IMG/VR virus record: IMGVR_UViG_3300030104_002529
Span: 1-25,826 of that record
Strand: one strand, 5' to 3'
DNA from: a virus
DNA length: 25,826 bases
Below are positions 1 to 5,587 of this stretch, in pieces. Below the pieces are notes generated by a model that worked only from the letters and a program-made list of their open reading frames with translations, was not told the DNA's origin and did not search any database. A program made the translations under genes and the position numbers. Numbering within the stretch: position 1 is the first letter of the stretch; each line of letters starts with the position of its first letter.

Positions 1-39
1 ATTTGGAGAATTTTTGCTTTTAAGATTTTAATAGCCCCC

Positions 40-402
40 CTAATCATTATTTTTATTTTTTTTATATATACCCTCTCTTTTATAAATTTTTATTCCTTTT
101 CTATATTCTACACCCTCTTGTGCTGATTTTTTTGCATGACACTTGTTGCATAATGTTTGCAAATTACTTTCGTGTAAATTATGACCACCCTTTGAAATTG
201 GCTTTATGTGATCAACGCAATTACCAGAGGCTATTTTTCCTTCTCTCTCACATTGTTCGCATAATGGATTGTGTTGTATATACCATTTGCGAGTTGCTCT
301 CCATTGTTTAGATTGATAGAATGAACTATTGTCAGTTTGTCCATATCTTTTTTCTCTTTTAGGAATCCATGACCTTTTCTTTGCTTTTGGTAGCTTAGGC
401 AT
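40..402 (-). CDS. HNH endonuclease
   Basis: A 120-residue HNH nuclease. The N-terminus is basic (residues 1-20). Next comes the FYQSKQWR stretch (28-35) typical of phage HNH proteins that help terminase or cut DNA. The zinc and active-site motifs are CEQC (48-51), the catalytic pair D64-H65, N80, and CNKCH (85-89). The gene starts in a TAATG overlap with the stop of the preceding gene, so the two are translationally coupled. It is the last complete gene before the left edge. HNH proteins of this type usually lie beside the small terminase gene. Here terminase is at the opposite end of the window, which would fit a circular map. The family call is secure; the role in packaging is inference. 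Confidence 0.9.
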   Translation of the reverse strand: MPKLPKAKKRSWIPKREKRYGQTDNSSFYQSKQWRATRKWYIQHNPLCEQCEREGKIASGNCVDHIKPISKGGHNLHESNLQTLCNKCHAKKSAQEGVEYRKGIKIYKREGIYKKNKNND

Positions 403-665
403 TATAGTAGTTTTTTTGCTTGATTAATTATATCATCTTCCTCATCTTCTCTTTGAAGTGCAGCTAAGTCTTGCAATACTTCTAATAGATATGCCTTATC
501 CTTTTCTGTTGTTATTGCATTACCTATCATTCCAAGCATAAACATATTATTGTTAAAATCAATATCATGGCTCTTATAGTGAGCATTCGCCACATCTTCT
601 AAGTTTTCCATTGCATTATTAATAATCAATGTTGTAATGGCTTTTATAAATAGTTTATCTTCCAT
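402..665 (-). CDS. hypothetical acidic helical protein
   Basis: An 87-residue protein that I do not recognise. It appears mostly helical, with a hydrophobic N-terminal half (methionine-rich around 43-50) and a strongly acidic patch, REDEEDD, near residues 72-78. It has no cysteine cluster, signal peptide or clear membrane helix. Its ATG overlaps the end of the upstream HNH/NinG-like gene by 11 bases. Its own stop forms TAATG with the next HNH gene. It therefore lies in a compact recombination/nuclease segment of the early operon and is probably co-translated with the two nucleases that flank it. A DNA-mimic or small accessory role is possible, but nothing in the sequence proves it. Confidence 0.75.
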   Translation of the reverse strand: MEDKLFIKAITTLIINNAMENLEDVANAHYKSHDIDFNNNMFMLGMIGNAITTEKDKAYLLEVLQDLAALQREDEEDDIINQAKKLL

Positions 666-996
666 TGTTCTCAGTTATTAAAAAATAGTATTCAGTATCG
701 TTCTCTAATATATATTCCATGTTTCTTGTATAATCTAACAACTTATCTCTTTCTATTCCTTCCCACATTGTATGACATCCTTTCCTTCCATTAGTATCTA
801 AGCAATGATATGTAATATTATTCTTATCTGTTACTAAGTCAGGTCTCCTACTTCTTGGAATTATATGACTATGACTTAGAGGAACATCACTTCTCCCACA
901 TCCTGAACAATAATGCCCTCTCTCATTAGCAATCTCTTTATAAACTTTGTTAAGCTCTCTATTAATTACTGATTGTTTTTTGCTTACTTGTTTCAT
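655..996 (-). CDS. HNH-type zinc nuclease, NinG-like position
   Basis: A 113-residue protein when started at the ATG at 996, which forms TAATG with the stop of the NinB-like gene. The frame stays open upstream to a TTG at 1041, but that start would overlap the neighbour by 46 bases and is less likely. Motifs are CSGC (30-33), HSHIIPRS (42-49) as the HNH-type metal/catalytic element, then C65 and CH (74-75). The family cuts or resolves DNA with one metal. In lambdoid phages NinB is followed by the NinG Holliday-junction nuclease; here an HNH-like protein follows a NinB-like protein, so a recombination role is likely. NinG identity itself is not shown. Confidence 0.8.
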   Translation of the reverse strand: MKQVSKKQSVINRELNKVYKEIANERGHYCSGCGRSDVPLSHSHIIPRSRRPDLVTDKNNITYHCLDTNGRKGCHTMWEGIERDKLLDYTRNMEYILENDTEYYFLITENNGR

Positions 997-1379
997 TATT
1001 CGTATGTAGGGAGATTTATATTTAATGTGTTGTTGCTCCAATATAAAACATCATCCATCAATTTTGTAAATTCTTTAACAGTTAGAGTTGTAGTGCTTTT
1101 CAGCTTAACTTCTTCAATTCCATTATTATTAATAGATGTTCTTTTTAAAAATTTATACTTAACTAATTCGTGCATTTCTTCTTTTGTAAATCCTATCTCC
1201 TCACTCATAATATTAATCCATTTCCAATATAAACTATTTTGCTCATTTGATCTGTTGTTTGTTCTTACTTTAATTCTTATCTCTATTTCTTCTCCTTCAA
1301 ATATATTCAAATTATCATTGAACCTTCTTTCATTATTAAGAATTAATTTTCCATTCTTTACTGTGCCAAATGCCTTCAT
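996..1379 (-). CDS. NinB/Orf-like recombination protein
   Basis: A 127-residue protein resembling the NinB (lambda Orf) recombination mediator family. The family hallmarks are visible in order: a basic, glutamine/asparagine-containing RSNEQN stretch (about 43-48), the LYWKW aromatic segment, the helix EEMHELVKYKFL (about 67-78), then the ST..LTVKEFTKLMDDV segment (about 94-110) and a C-terminal INLPTYE like the family's usual LP ending. Lambda Orf helps load recombinase on SSB-coated DNA. The gene is followed, with a TAATG overlap, by an HNH nuclease, recalling the ninB-ninG pairing. The start ATG at 1379 lies inside the preceding small membrane-protein gene. Confidence 0.75.
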   Translation of the reverse strand: MKAFGTVKNGKLILNNERRFNDNLNIFEGEEIEIRIKVRTNNRSNEQNSLYWKWINIMSEEIGFTKEEMHELVKYKFLKRTSINNNGIEEVKLKSTTTLTVKEFTKLMDDVLYWSNNTLNINLPTYE

Positions 1380-1470
1380 GTATTGCTATAAATGTTATGC
1401 CTATCAAAAATATAATCATTATTGGTAGTAGGCAAGTTGTTATCATTAATTTTAATAGTTCTTTAATCAT
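1336..1470 (-). CDS. small one-helix membrane protein
   Basis: A 44-residue reading frame starting with ATG at 1470. It begins within the last codons of the upstream gene (8-base overlap) and ends 44 bases inside the NinB-like gene. A short basic/polar N-terminus is followed by a long hydrophobic segment at about residues 9-30 (ITTCLLPIMIIFLIGITFIA), then a polar tail. It fills a gap that would otherwise be the only sizable one in this stretch of the operon, and a membrane helix of this quality is unlikely by chance. No family is recognised. It could be a small early membrane effector. It is real only if expressed, hence moderate confidence. Confidence 0.55.
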   Translation of the reverse strand: MIKELLKLMITTCLLPIMIIFLIGITFIAIHEGIWHSKEWKINS

Positions 1471-1669
1471 TTTTCTTTTCTTTTATTAGTTTTTCTAATA
1501 TTTGCGAATCATTATATACTGGGCGGCTTCCATTATAAGCTGTTGGATCATATAAGTTTTTAATCTCTTTTATCTTATCATTATCATCATAGTAAACGAT
1601 CCATCCTCTTTTAATTCCATTTGAATCAACACAGTTAAATGTTTTTTTAATTGATTTAATAGTTTCCAT
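1463..1669 (-). CDS. hypothetical protein
   Basis: A 68-residue protein started at the ATG at 1669, which gives a 14-base overlap with the upstream gene. The frame is open further to a TTG at 1732, but that start would overlap by 77 bases and is rejected. The protein has a lysine-rich N-terminus, a RGWIVYYDDND stretch that looks like a beta hairpin (about residues 21-31), and a charged C-terminus ending in KEKKND. Aromatic and tyrosine-containing segments suggest a small beta-rich fold. No function is recognised. It lies between two small membrane-protein genes in the early operon. Confidence 0.65.
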   Translation of the reverse strand: METIKSIKKTFNCVDSNGIKRGWIVYYDDNDKIKEIKNLYDPTAYNGSRPVYNDSQILEKLIKEKKND

Positions 1670-1856
1670 AGTTGGTATATTTATTTTTCCATCTATCCAG
1701 CAAATCAAAATAAAGCTCTCTAAACTTATCAAGCTCTTTCTCTAATTCTTTGCTTTCATGTTTCATTACATACATACAAGACAAACTCCCTATTATAAAA
1801 CCTATTAGCATACTAAAACATATTGCTATTAAAAATAATATTTGTTCTTCTGTCAT
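1656..1856 (-). CDS. small membrane protein with coiled-coil tail
   Basis: A 66-residue protein with one confident membrane helix at residues 6-30, containing the small-residue pattern GFIIGSLS. A charged helical tail follows (about 33-60, KELEKELDKFRELYFDLLDRW) with heptad-like leucine/phenylalanine spacing. The expected topology is N-out with the coiled coil in the cytoplasm, judging by the lysines after the helix, but this is inference. The start forms an ATGA overlap with the upstream cysteine-rich gene. It belongs to the set of tiny early-operon proteins, three of which are membrane proteins. No family is recognised. Confidence 0.7.
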   Translation of the reverse strand: MTEEQILFLIAICFSMLIGFIIGSLSCMYVMKHESKELEKELDKFRELYFDLLDRWKNKYTNYGNY

Positions 1857-2062
1857 TTCCCTAAAATTATATTAATATTATTTGTGTCTATACAGCTGCA
1901 TTGTTCTAAGTATTCTTGACACCATAAACATTTCTCACACCAGAAACAGTAATCATATCCATCAGAATCTTTTTGCTTGTCAGTACCGCAACATGAACAA
2001 AGATTAAGTTCTTCTTTGCAATTTATAGGATTATTAGGGTCGTTTGCTATATGCTTATCCAT
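1853..2062 (-). CDS. cysteine-rich small protein, probable metal binder
   Basis: A 69-residue protein with ten cysteines: C15, C22, C24, C25, C39, C42, C45, C48, C55 and C57. The run C39-x2-C-x2-C-x2-C is unusual for a simple zinc ribbon and could hold more than one zinc, or an iron-sulfur cluster. Aromatic residues (F40, W41, W47, Y51) surround the cysteines. There is no signal peptide, so it should act in the cytoplasm. The gene ends in an ATGA overlap with the membrane-protein gene downstream. No family is recognised. Small zinc proteins of early phage operons often bind nucleic acid or host enzymes, but that is only an analogy. Confidence 0.75.
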   Translation of the reverse strand: MDKHIANDPNNPINCKEELNLCSCCGTDKQKDSDGYDYCFWCEKCLWCQEYLEQCSCIDTNNINIILGK

Positions 2063-2081
2063 AGTTTTAAACTTTTAATTG

Positions 2082-2477
2082 TTAATTAATTAATCTCTTT
2101 TTATTATACTCAACTAATAATGTTGATTGTTGTCTCATTATATCTCTAATATGGGGTTGTATTACATGATGATTACCACATTCAAAATTATACCATCCTT
2201 CCCAAATCTCAGATTTCATCTTATTTAACCACTTGCACCAATTAGCAGCACTCAAAACAAAAAGCTCTGAATCTCTTATGCCATTATCAAAAGCTATTTT
2301 CACAGCTTCCATTGGAAAAAAAGCATATCTGTTTTTTAAGTCCTTTGCTAATGATTGAGCTAACATTACTTTATGCTCAGGATCATTGTCTTTTTGTCCT
2401 AAGTCAGCTAAGGCTTGAGTAATTATATCAACGCATAATAATTCCAGATCGTTCTTGTTAATGTTTCTAATTTCCAT
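2082..2477 (-). CDS. conserved replication-region protein, possible helicase-loader-like
   Basis: A 131-residue protein of a type I associate with the replication block of Bacteroidetes phages. An N-terminal helical region is followed by a segment near residues 46-90 (AFFPMEAVKIAFDNGIRD, then WCKWLNKMK). This corresponds to the conserved 'A..NG.RG......T..KWL' pattern seen in those phage proteins. It overlaps the upstream replisome-organiser-like gene by 11 bases, so the two are probably co-translated. No Walker motif is present, so it is not an AAA+ loader. A role in recruiting or regulating the host helicase is a guess from position. Conserved-hypothetical is the safe label. Confidence 0.6.
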   Translation of the reverse strand: MEIRNINKNDLELLCVDIITQALADLGQKDNDPEHKVMLAQSLAKDLKNRYAFFPMEAVKIAFDNGIRDSELFVLSAANWCKWLNKMKSEIWEGWYNFECGNHHVIQPHIRDIMRQQSTLLVEYNKKRLIN

Positions 2478-3120
2478 TTTGTATATTCTTTAATATTTGT
2501 TTAGCTGCATTATGACTTGAAAGCCTTTGCATTACTTTTGATTCTATTTGTCCTTTTTCTTTTCTCATGTTTTCCCAATTACGAACAGCTGCCTTCCAGT
2601 TTTTCATTTTGTTTTTTCCTACCATCCAGCCTTTGCTTTCGTAATAATTAAAAAATCTTTCAGCATTAATTTTATTTTTTCTTTCTAAGCAATAACTCTC
2701 AATATCTTCAATTTTTGGCTTTTTAAACCTATTATTATTATTATCTGTATTATTATATATTGTATTATTATCTTCATCATTTTTTATATACCCCCCTTTA
2801 TTTTTTTTAATAGGTAAAACATCATCATTATATACCCTGTTTAATTTTTTAACTACCTTAATGATTCTTGATACAATTACTTTTCCTTCTCTTTCAAATT
2901 TAATATTAATCAATCCTTTTTCATTTAGTTTAGTAATTACTTGACTGCATCTGCCTTTAGTTATTCCAAAGAACTCTGAAAAGTATTTATTAGAAGCATA
3001 GCAACCATGCTCATTGTCTAATGAATCAATCTCAACTAAAAAAAGTTTTTCAATTAATTTAAGGCTTTTATTAAGCCAAACCTCTTTCGGAATCCATATA
3101 CCTTTGAAATCTCTCTCCAT
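2467..3120 (-). CDS. phage replisome organiser / replication initiator-like protein
   Basis: A 217-residue, two-part protein. Residues 1-95 form a winged-helix domain of the kind found in phage replication proteins (GIWIPKEVW start, then an HTH around YFSEFFGITKGRCSQVITKL and a wing). A low-complexity asparagine/aspartate linker runs from about 112 to 130 (DEDNNTIYNNTDNNNN). Residues 135-185 carry the DnaD/DnaT-like C-terminal motif, with AERFFNYYESKGWMVGKNKM and WKAAVRNWE. Such proteins bind the phage origin and recruit host helicase. The gene starts in a TAATG overlap with the winged-helix gene upstream. The DNA encoding the linker is extremely AT-rich and may double as the unwinding part of an origin. 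Confidence 0.75.
   Translation of the reverse strand: MERDFKGIWIPKEVWLNKSLKLIEKLFLVEIDSLDNEHGCYASNKYFSEFFGITKGRCSQVITKLNEKGLINIKFEREGKVIVSRIIKVVKKLNRVYNDDVLPIKKNKGGYIKNDEDNNTIYNNTDNNNNRFKKPKIEDIESYCLERKNKINAERFFNYYESKGWMVGKNKMKNWKAAVRNWENMRKEKGQIESKVMQRLSSHNAAKQILKNIQNGN
2731..2790. other. very AT-rich tract, candidate DNA-unwinding element
   Basis: Only 6 of 60 bases are G or C, with ATT-type triplet repeats, inside the replisome-organiser-like gene. It encodes that protein's asparagine-rich linker. Many phages keep their origin within the initiator gene, often in the linker-coding part, so this could be the melting site. I see no clear set of iterons next to it. The composition may simply reflect the amino acids. 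Confidence 0.3.
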
Positions 3121-3491
3121 TATTCAAATAGTGTTGTTTGACCAGTACCTCCAAAAAGAATTGTTTGCTGCTCTAATGCGTTTAAAACATCAACCTGAGC
3201 TTTTATTCTTTGTTTTAAGCTAATGATATAATCTTGCATCTCATATATATTAGTAGCCACAAAATATCCATTTGAAGATGAACATAAGGCTGGAAGCTGG
3301 TTTGTTATTCTAATATGATTAATTATTTTTCTAAGTCTTGGAGCAGATATATTAAGTGCTTTGCAAATTTTTGTGCTTGAAACAGCACTATCTTTTCCTT
3401 GTTTTGTTTGTAGTCCTCTTATAACAACTGGGACTAATTCTAATTCTTGCTGATTTAATTCAGCTGTAATTTTCTCAAATCCTTTTATCAT
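3120..3491 (-). CDS. winged-helix protein with two C-terminal clamp-binding-type motifs
   Basis: A 123-residue protein of a family frequent in Bacteroidetes phages: an FEKITAELNQQELELVPVVI start, a winged-helix region at about residues 30-80 (KICKALNISAPRLRKIINHIR, then a wing GYFVATN), and a coiled helix at 84-107. The C-terminus holds QTILF (109-113) and QTTLF (118-122), both matching the QxxLF bacterial sliding-clamp-binding pattern. It lies between the DnaA-domain gene (17-base overlap) and the replisome-organiser gene (TAATG). It probably binds DNA and may tie the phage replication complex to the host clamp. The winged helix is well supported; clamp binding is a hypothesis from the motif and its terminal position. 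Confidence 0.7.
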   Translation of the reverse strand: MIKGFEKITAELNQQELELVPVVIRGLQTKQGKDSAVSSTKICKALNISAPRLRKIINHIRITNQLPALCSSSNGYFVATNIYEMQDYIISLKQRIKAQVDVLNALEQQTILFGGTGQTTLFE

Positions 3492-3891
3492 TGTTTTTAT
3501 AATAAGTATTTATTTGTGCTTGTAATTCAATCATCTGCTCTTTCATGGCTAATATGACAGCATTGCCAGAATCAAATTCCTTCATTCTTAACTTGAACTC
3601 TTTATATTCCTCAGAGTATATACGATATGCTTTTTTCTCTGCCATGCTTAAGAGAAACTCCATCTTATTGCAATGATGAATACAAGTTGCATGGTTTACT
3701 CCTTTAATATATTTTTTCATATGAGCATATTTAATTCCAAGATGTCTATTTAAGTAGAACATAAACATCCTTCTTGCTCCCATTATTACTCTTGTTCTTT
3801 TTCCAACAGTCGTTAATTCTGTAATAGGGATTTCATACATCTCAGATAATATCTTAGCAGCAGTATCAATTAATTTTACTTTATAACTCAT
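3475..3891 (-). CDS. DnaA domain IV-like DNA-binding protein
   Basis: A 138-residue protein started at the ATG at 3891, which makes an ATGA overlap with the nuclease gene. The frame is open to a TTG at 3936, which would only add 15 basic residues. The region corresponding to TVGKRTRVIMGARRMFMFYL, followed by HMKKYIKGVNHATCIHHCNKM, matches the DnaA C-terminal domain: a basic loop, then a helix-turn-helix ending in the DHTTVxHAxxKI-type signature (here NHATCIHHCNKM). No AAA+ ATPase domain is present, so it can bind but not build an ATP-driven filament. A helical C-terminal third (about 85-138) has no match I know. It likely marks the phage origin or competes with host DnaA. Confidence 0.8.
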   Translation of the reverse strand: MSYKVKLIDTAAKILSEMYEIPITELTTVGKRTRVIMGARRMFMFYLNRHLGIKYAHMKKYIKGVNHATCIHHCNKMEFLLSMAEKKAYRIYSEEYKEFKLRMKEFDSGNAVILAMKEQMIELQAQINTYYKNNDKRI

Positions 3892-4619
3892 ATTTCTATA
3901 TTTATAACATTTGGTTTTTCTGTCCTTTTTGTGCAATTTAATTCACATTTTCTGCAAATTGAGTAGTTTTTTATCGGTTTTGGTTCAAAATCTTGCAAAT
4001 CTTTTGAAAAGGTATTTAATAACATTCTGTAATCTTCCATAGCATTTGAAGTAATATCTACACTAATAAACTTTACCCATCCACTCTTTCCAAAAACTAA
4101 ATAGAAAAATGGTAAATAGACATCATAAAGCTGATAATACATTTCTACATAATGTAGAGCTTGTCTGAAATCTTTATACTTTAGATCACTCCACGCATAA
4201 GGATTCCATTTGCAAGATTCATCTTCCCTGATAGCTGTATATTTCAAGTCCATTATTGCCAGATTTCCTTTATAAGTAATTAAAGCATCTGGATGTCCTA
4301 TTAAAGTATCAGTTTCCCATTCTGGCTGAACTTCTAATATTTTAATTTCTAAATCTTTCATTGTTTTTTTAGCAAACTCACTTAAATAAACTAAGTCAGC
4401 TTCTCTTTTAGATACGTTTCCATTTTTTAATCTTGGAATCATACCAATAAAACTTTCATTGTCTCTTGTGCTTCCAATAGTTAGCTCCTCAAAAACTAAG
4501 CCATCAATCATTGCATTAGTTGGCCTACTTCTATATCCTTCAATAAAAAACTTTTCCCATTTTAACTCGCAAAAGTTCTCATCATAAAATGATTTCAATG
4601 CTGATTGACTTATCTTCAT
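3888..4619 (-). CDS. PD-(D/E)XK nuclease, Cas4/RecB-like with four-cysteine pattern
   Basis: A 243-residue nuclease of the RecB/Cas4 superfamily. Visible motifs are GHPD (D111), MDLK (D124, K126) as the DxK core, and QALHY (Q153, Y157) as the QxxxY motif. One N-terminal cysteine (C17) plus C222, C225 and C229 near the C-terminus give the four-cysteine arrangement that holds an iron-sulfur cluster in Cas4 and AddB. Here the last three are spaced CxxCxxxC. It probably degrades DNA ends for recombination. It is preceded, with a 4-base overlap, by a candidate annealing-type protein, so the pair resembles phage exonuclease/annealing modules. The fold is secure; the cluster and polarity are inferred. 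Confidence 0.85.
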   Translation of the reverse strand: MKISQSALKSFYDENFCELKWEKFFIEGYRSRPTNAMIDGLVFEELTIGSTRDNESFIGMIPRLKNGNVSKREADLVYLSEFAKKTMKDLEIKILEVQPEWETDTLIGHPDALITYKGNLAIMDLKYTAIREDESCKWNPYAWSDLKYKDFRQALHYVEMYYQLYDVYLPFFYLVFGKSGWVKFISVDITSNAMEDYRMLLNTFSKDLQDFEPKPIKNYSICRKCELNCTKRTEKPNVINIEI

Positions 4620-5020
4620 TTTATTTTATTAAGTGTTTCATTAGGCTGATTTTCTATTTCATCTTCTCCCATCATGTTTGTCCATTTCATAGTTTTGATA
4701 ATACAACGTGCCATAGCTCTCTTTTCTGCGATTTCAACTAAAAAATGTTGTTTGCAATTATTTATAGAAGCACTCCCAAAAGTTTCAATAATAGGAATAA
4801 ACTCCTGAGCATTGCTATCATATCTCATGCTAACTGCTTTTAATACTACATTTTCTAAATGACAAACGATAACCTCATAAGCAACTTTAATATTATTCTG
4901 ATTCTGAATTTGCTCAATTCCTGATTTTGTTATAACAAAAAAACCTCTTTTGTCTTTGTACACATCTTTTTCAGTTAGATTATGTAGTTTGTAAAATTTT
5001 AATAATTCTTGTCTGTCCAT
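4616..5020 (-). CDS. conserved early protein, candidate single-strand annealing/ssDNA-binding partner
   Basis: A 134-residue protein. Residues 8-60 look like an alpha/beta domain (KFYKLHNLTEKDVY, then FFVITKSGIEQI). A segment near 92-112, with ETFGSASINNC, then HFLVEIAEKRAMARCIIKTM, resembles the 'T.GEAS..N.....AEKRA..R..LK' signature that I associate with phage proteins encoded beside RecB-like nucleases. Erf/Rad52-type annealing proteins contain a similar 'AETRA.GRAL' helix. The stop overlaps the nuclease start by 4 bases. Annealing or ssDNA binding is inferred from this resemblance and from position; the fold is not proven. Confidence 0.6.
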   Translation of the reverse strand: MDRQELLKFYKLHNLTEKDVYKDKRGFFVITKSGIEQIQNQNNIKVAYEVIVCHLENVVLKAVSMRYDSNAQEFIPIIETFGSASINNCKQHFLVEIAEKRAMARCIIKTMKWTNMMGEDEIENQPNETLNKIK

Positions 5021-5169
5021 TTTTTTATTAGGTTTTTAATTTTAGGATAAGCTCCTTGTAGTCTATAAGTATAACCTTTTCCTTTGTTCATGTCTTTAAA
5101 TCTTTGCATCTCACAAATTGTCAAGTTCTTTTGAACAATGTCTCCGTATATATTTCTTATTTCCCACAT
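4999..5169 (-). CDS. small basic hypothetical protein
   Basis: A 56-residue frame with ATG at 5169 that starts within the last codons of the small membrane-protein gene. It runs 22 bases into the annealing-like gene. It is rich in lysine, arginine and aromatic residues: MWEIRNIYGDIVQ, then MQRFKDMNKGKGYTYRL, then KIKNLIKKW. It has no cysteine pair or membrane helix. The overlapping, ordered packing with both neighbours argues for a real gene. No family is recognised; nucleic-acid binding would fit the charge but is only a guess. Confidence 0.6.
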   Translation of the reverse strand: MWEIRNIYGDIVQKNLTICEMQRFKDMNKGKGYTYRLQGAYPKIKNLIKKWTDKNY

Positions 5170-5273
5170 AGCATCAACATGTCAACAAGTTGGCAAAGTC
5201 CTAAAAAGAAATACAAAAAGCCAAAGATTAAAGCCATTCCAGTTAAGTCCGATATAATATTATTTAATTTCAT
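5157..5273 (-). CDS. small one-helix membrane protein
   Basis: A 38-residue frame with ATG at 5273, overlapping the upstream gene by 14 bases and the downstream gene by 13. Residues 10-34 are strongly hydrophobic and aromatic (TGMALIFGFLYFFLGLCQLV), so nearly the whole protein is one membrane helix. It is the second gene of the early operon, which favours early expression at the host membrane. No homologue is recognised. Confidence 0.5.
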   Translation of the reverse strand: MKLNNIISDLTGMALIFGFLYFFLGLCQLVDMLMLCGK

Positions 5274-5409
5274 TTGTCTGAGTTTTTATTTGTCTTATTA
5301 CTTTTTTTAATTTAATTAGTTCCATCTTCAAATCAAGATTATAAGCTCTTAATCTATCAATATCTCTCAAAGCCTTGTTTAATTCTAAGCCTTTATTATA
5401 TGTTTCCAT
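5260..5409 (-). CDS. first gene of the early operon, small coiled-coil protein
   Basis: A 49-residue frame with ATG at 5409, preceded by an A-rich run as is usual for Flavobacteriia starts. It lies about 27 bases downstream of a TATGTTTG promoter-like element. The sequence is almost entirely helical with regular leucine/isoleucine spacing: LELNKALRDIDRLRAYNLDL, then KMELIKLKKVIRQIKTQ. This suggests a short parallel coiled coil. It opens the leftward replication operon. No family is recognised. A small dimeric regulator is one possibility. Confidence 0.6.
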   Translation of the reverse strand: METYNKGLELNKALRDIDRLRAYNLDLKMELIKLKKVIRQIKTQTNEIK

Positions 5410-5435
5410 TTTTTTATTTATTGATTATTACAGCA

Positions 5436-5443
5436 CAAACATA
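5436..5443 (-). promoter_or_regulatory. promoter -7-like element TATGTTTG of the early operon
   Basis: Read on the minus strand, TATGTTTG fits the Bacteroidetes sigma consensus TAnnTTTG. It is about 27 bases upstream of the first early ATG and directly downstream of the late-operon terminator, where a promoter is expected. No convincing -33 TTG element is visible. Three ATGTT repeats just upstream (5438-5459) could be an operator or simply AT-rich sequence. Confidence 0.45.
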
Positions 5444-5509
5444 AAAACATTTTAACATTTGTTTAGAATTATAAGGCTTTACTTATAAACAACTTAATGT
5501 TAATAATAG

Positions 5510-5532
5510 AAAAACCCCTACGAACATAGGGG
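5510..5532 (-). terminator. intrinsic terminator of the late operon
   Basis: On the minus strand CCCCTA and TAGGGG form a 6-bp GC-rich stem with a 6-base loop, followed directly by TTTTT. It lies 55 bases past the stop of the metallophosphoesterase gene and 67 bases before the early promoter-like element. It thus insulates the two operons. The G/C island is striking in such AT-rich surroundings. Confidence 0.8.
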
Positions 5533-5587
5533 CTGATCTTTAGAAAATAACTTTAAACAAGTATTGTATTACGACAAGGCAAATATA

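Noticed and set aside
973-1428. Plus-strand frame of 151 codons
   Set aside because: It lies antisense to the NinB-like gene and its neighbours, is rich in phenylalanine, leucine and serine as expected from an AT-rich complement, and has no recognisable domain.
1670-1732. Longer start (TTG at 1732) for the 68-residue hypothetical
   Set aside because: It would overlap the upstream membrane-protein gene by 77 bases, and the extra residues look like out-of-frame membrane-gene sequence.
3892-3936. Longer start (TTG at 3936) for the DnaA-like gene
   Set aside because: It would overlap the nuclease gene by 49 bases and add only basic residues. The ATG at 3891 forms the ATGA coupling seen elsewhere.
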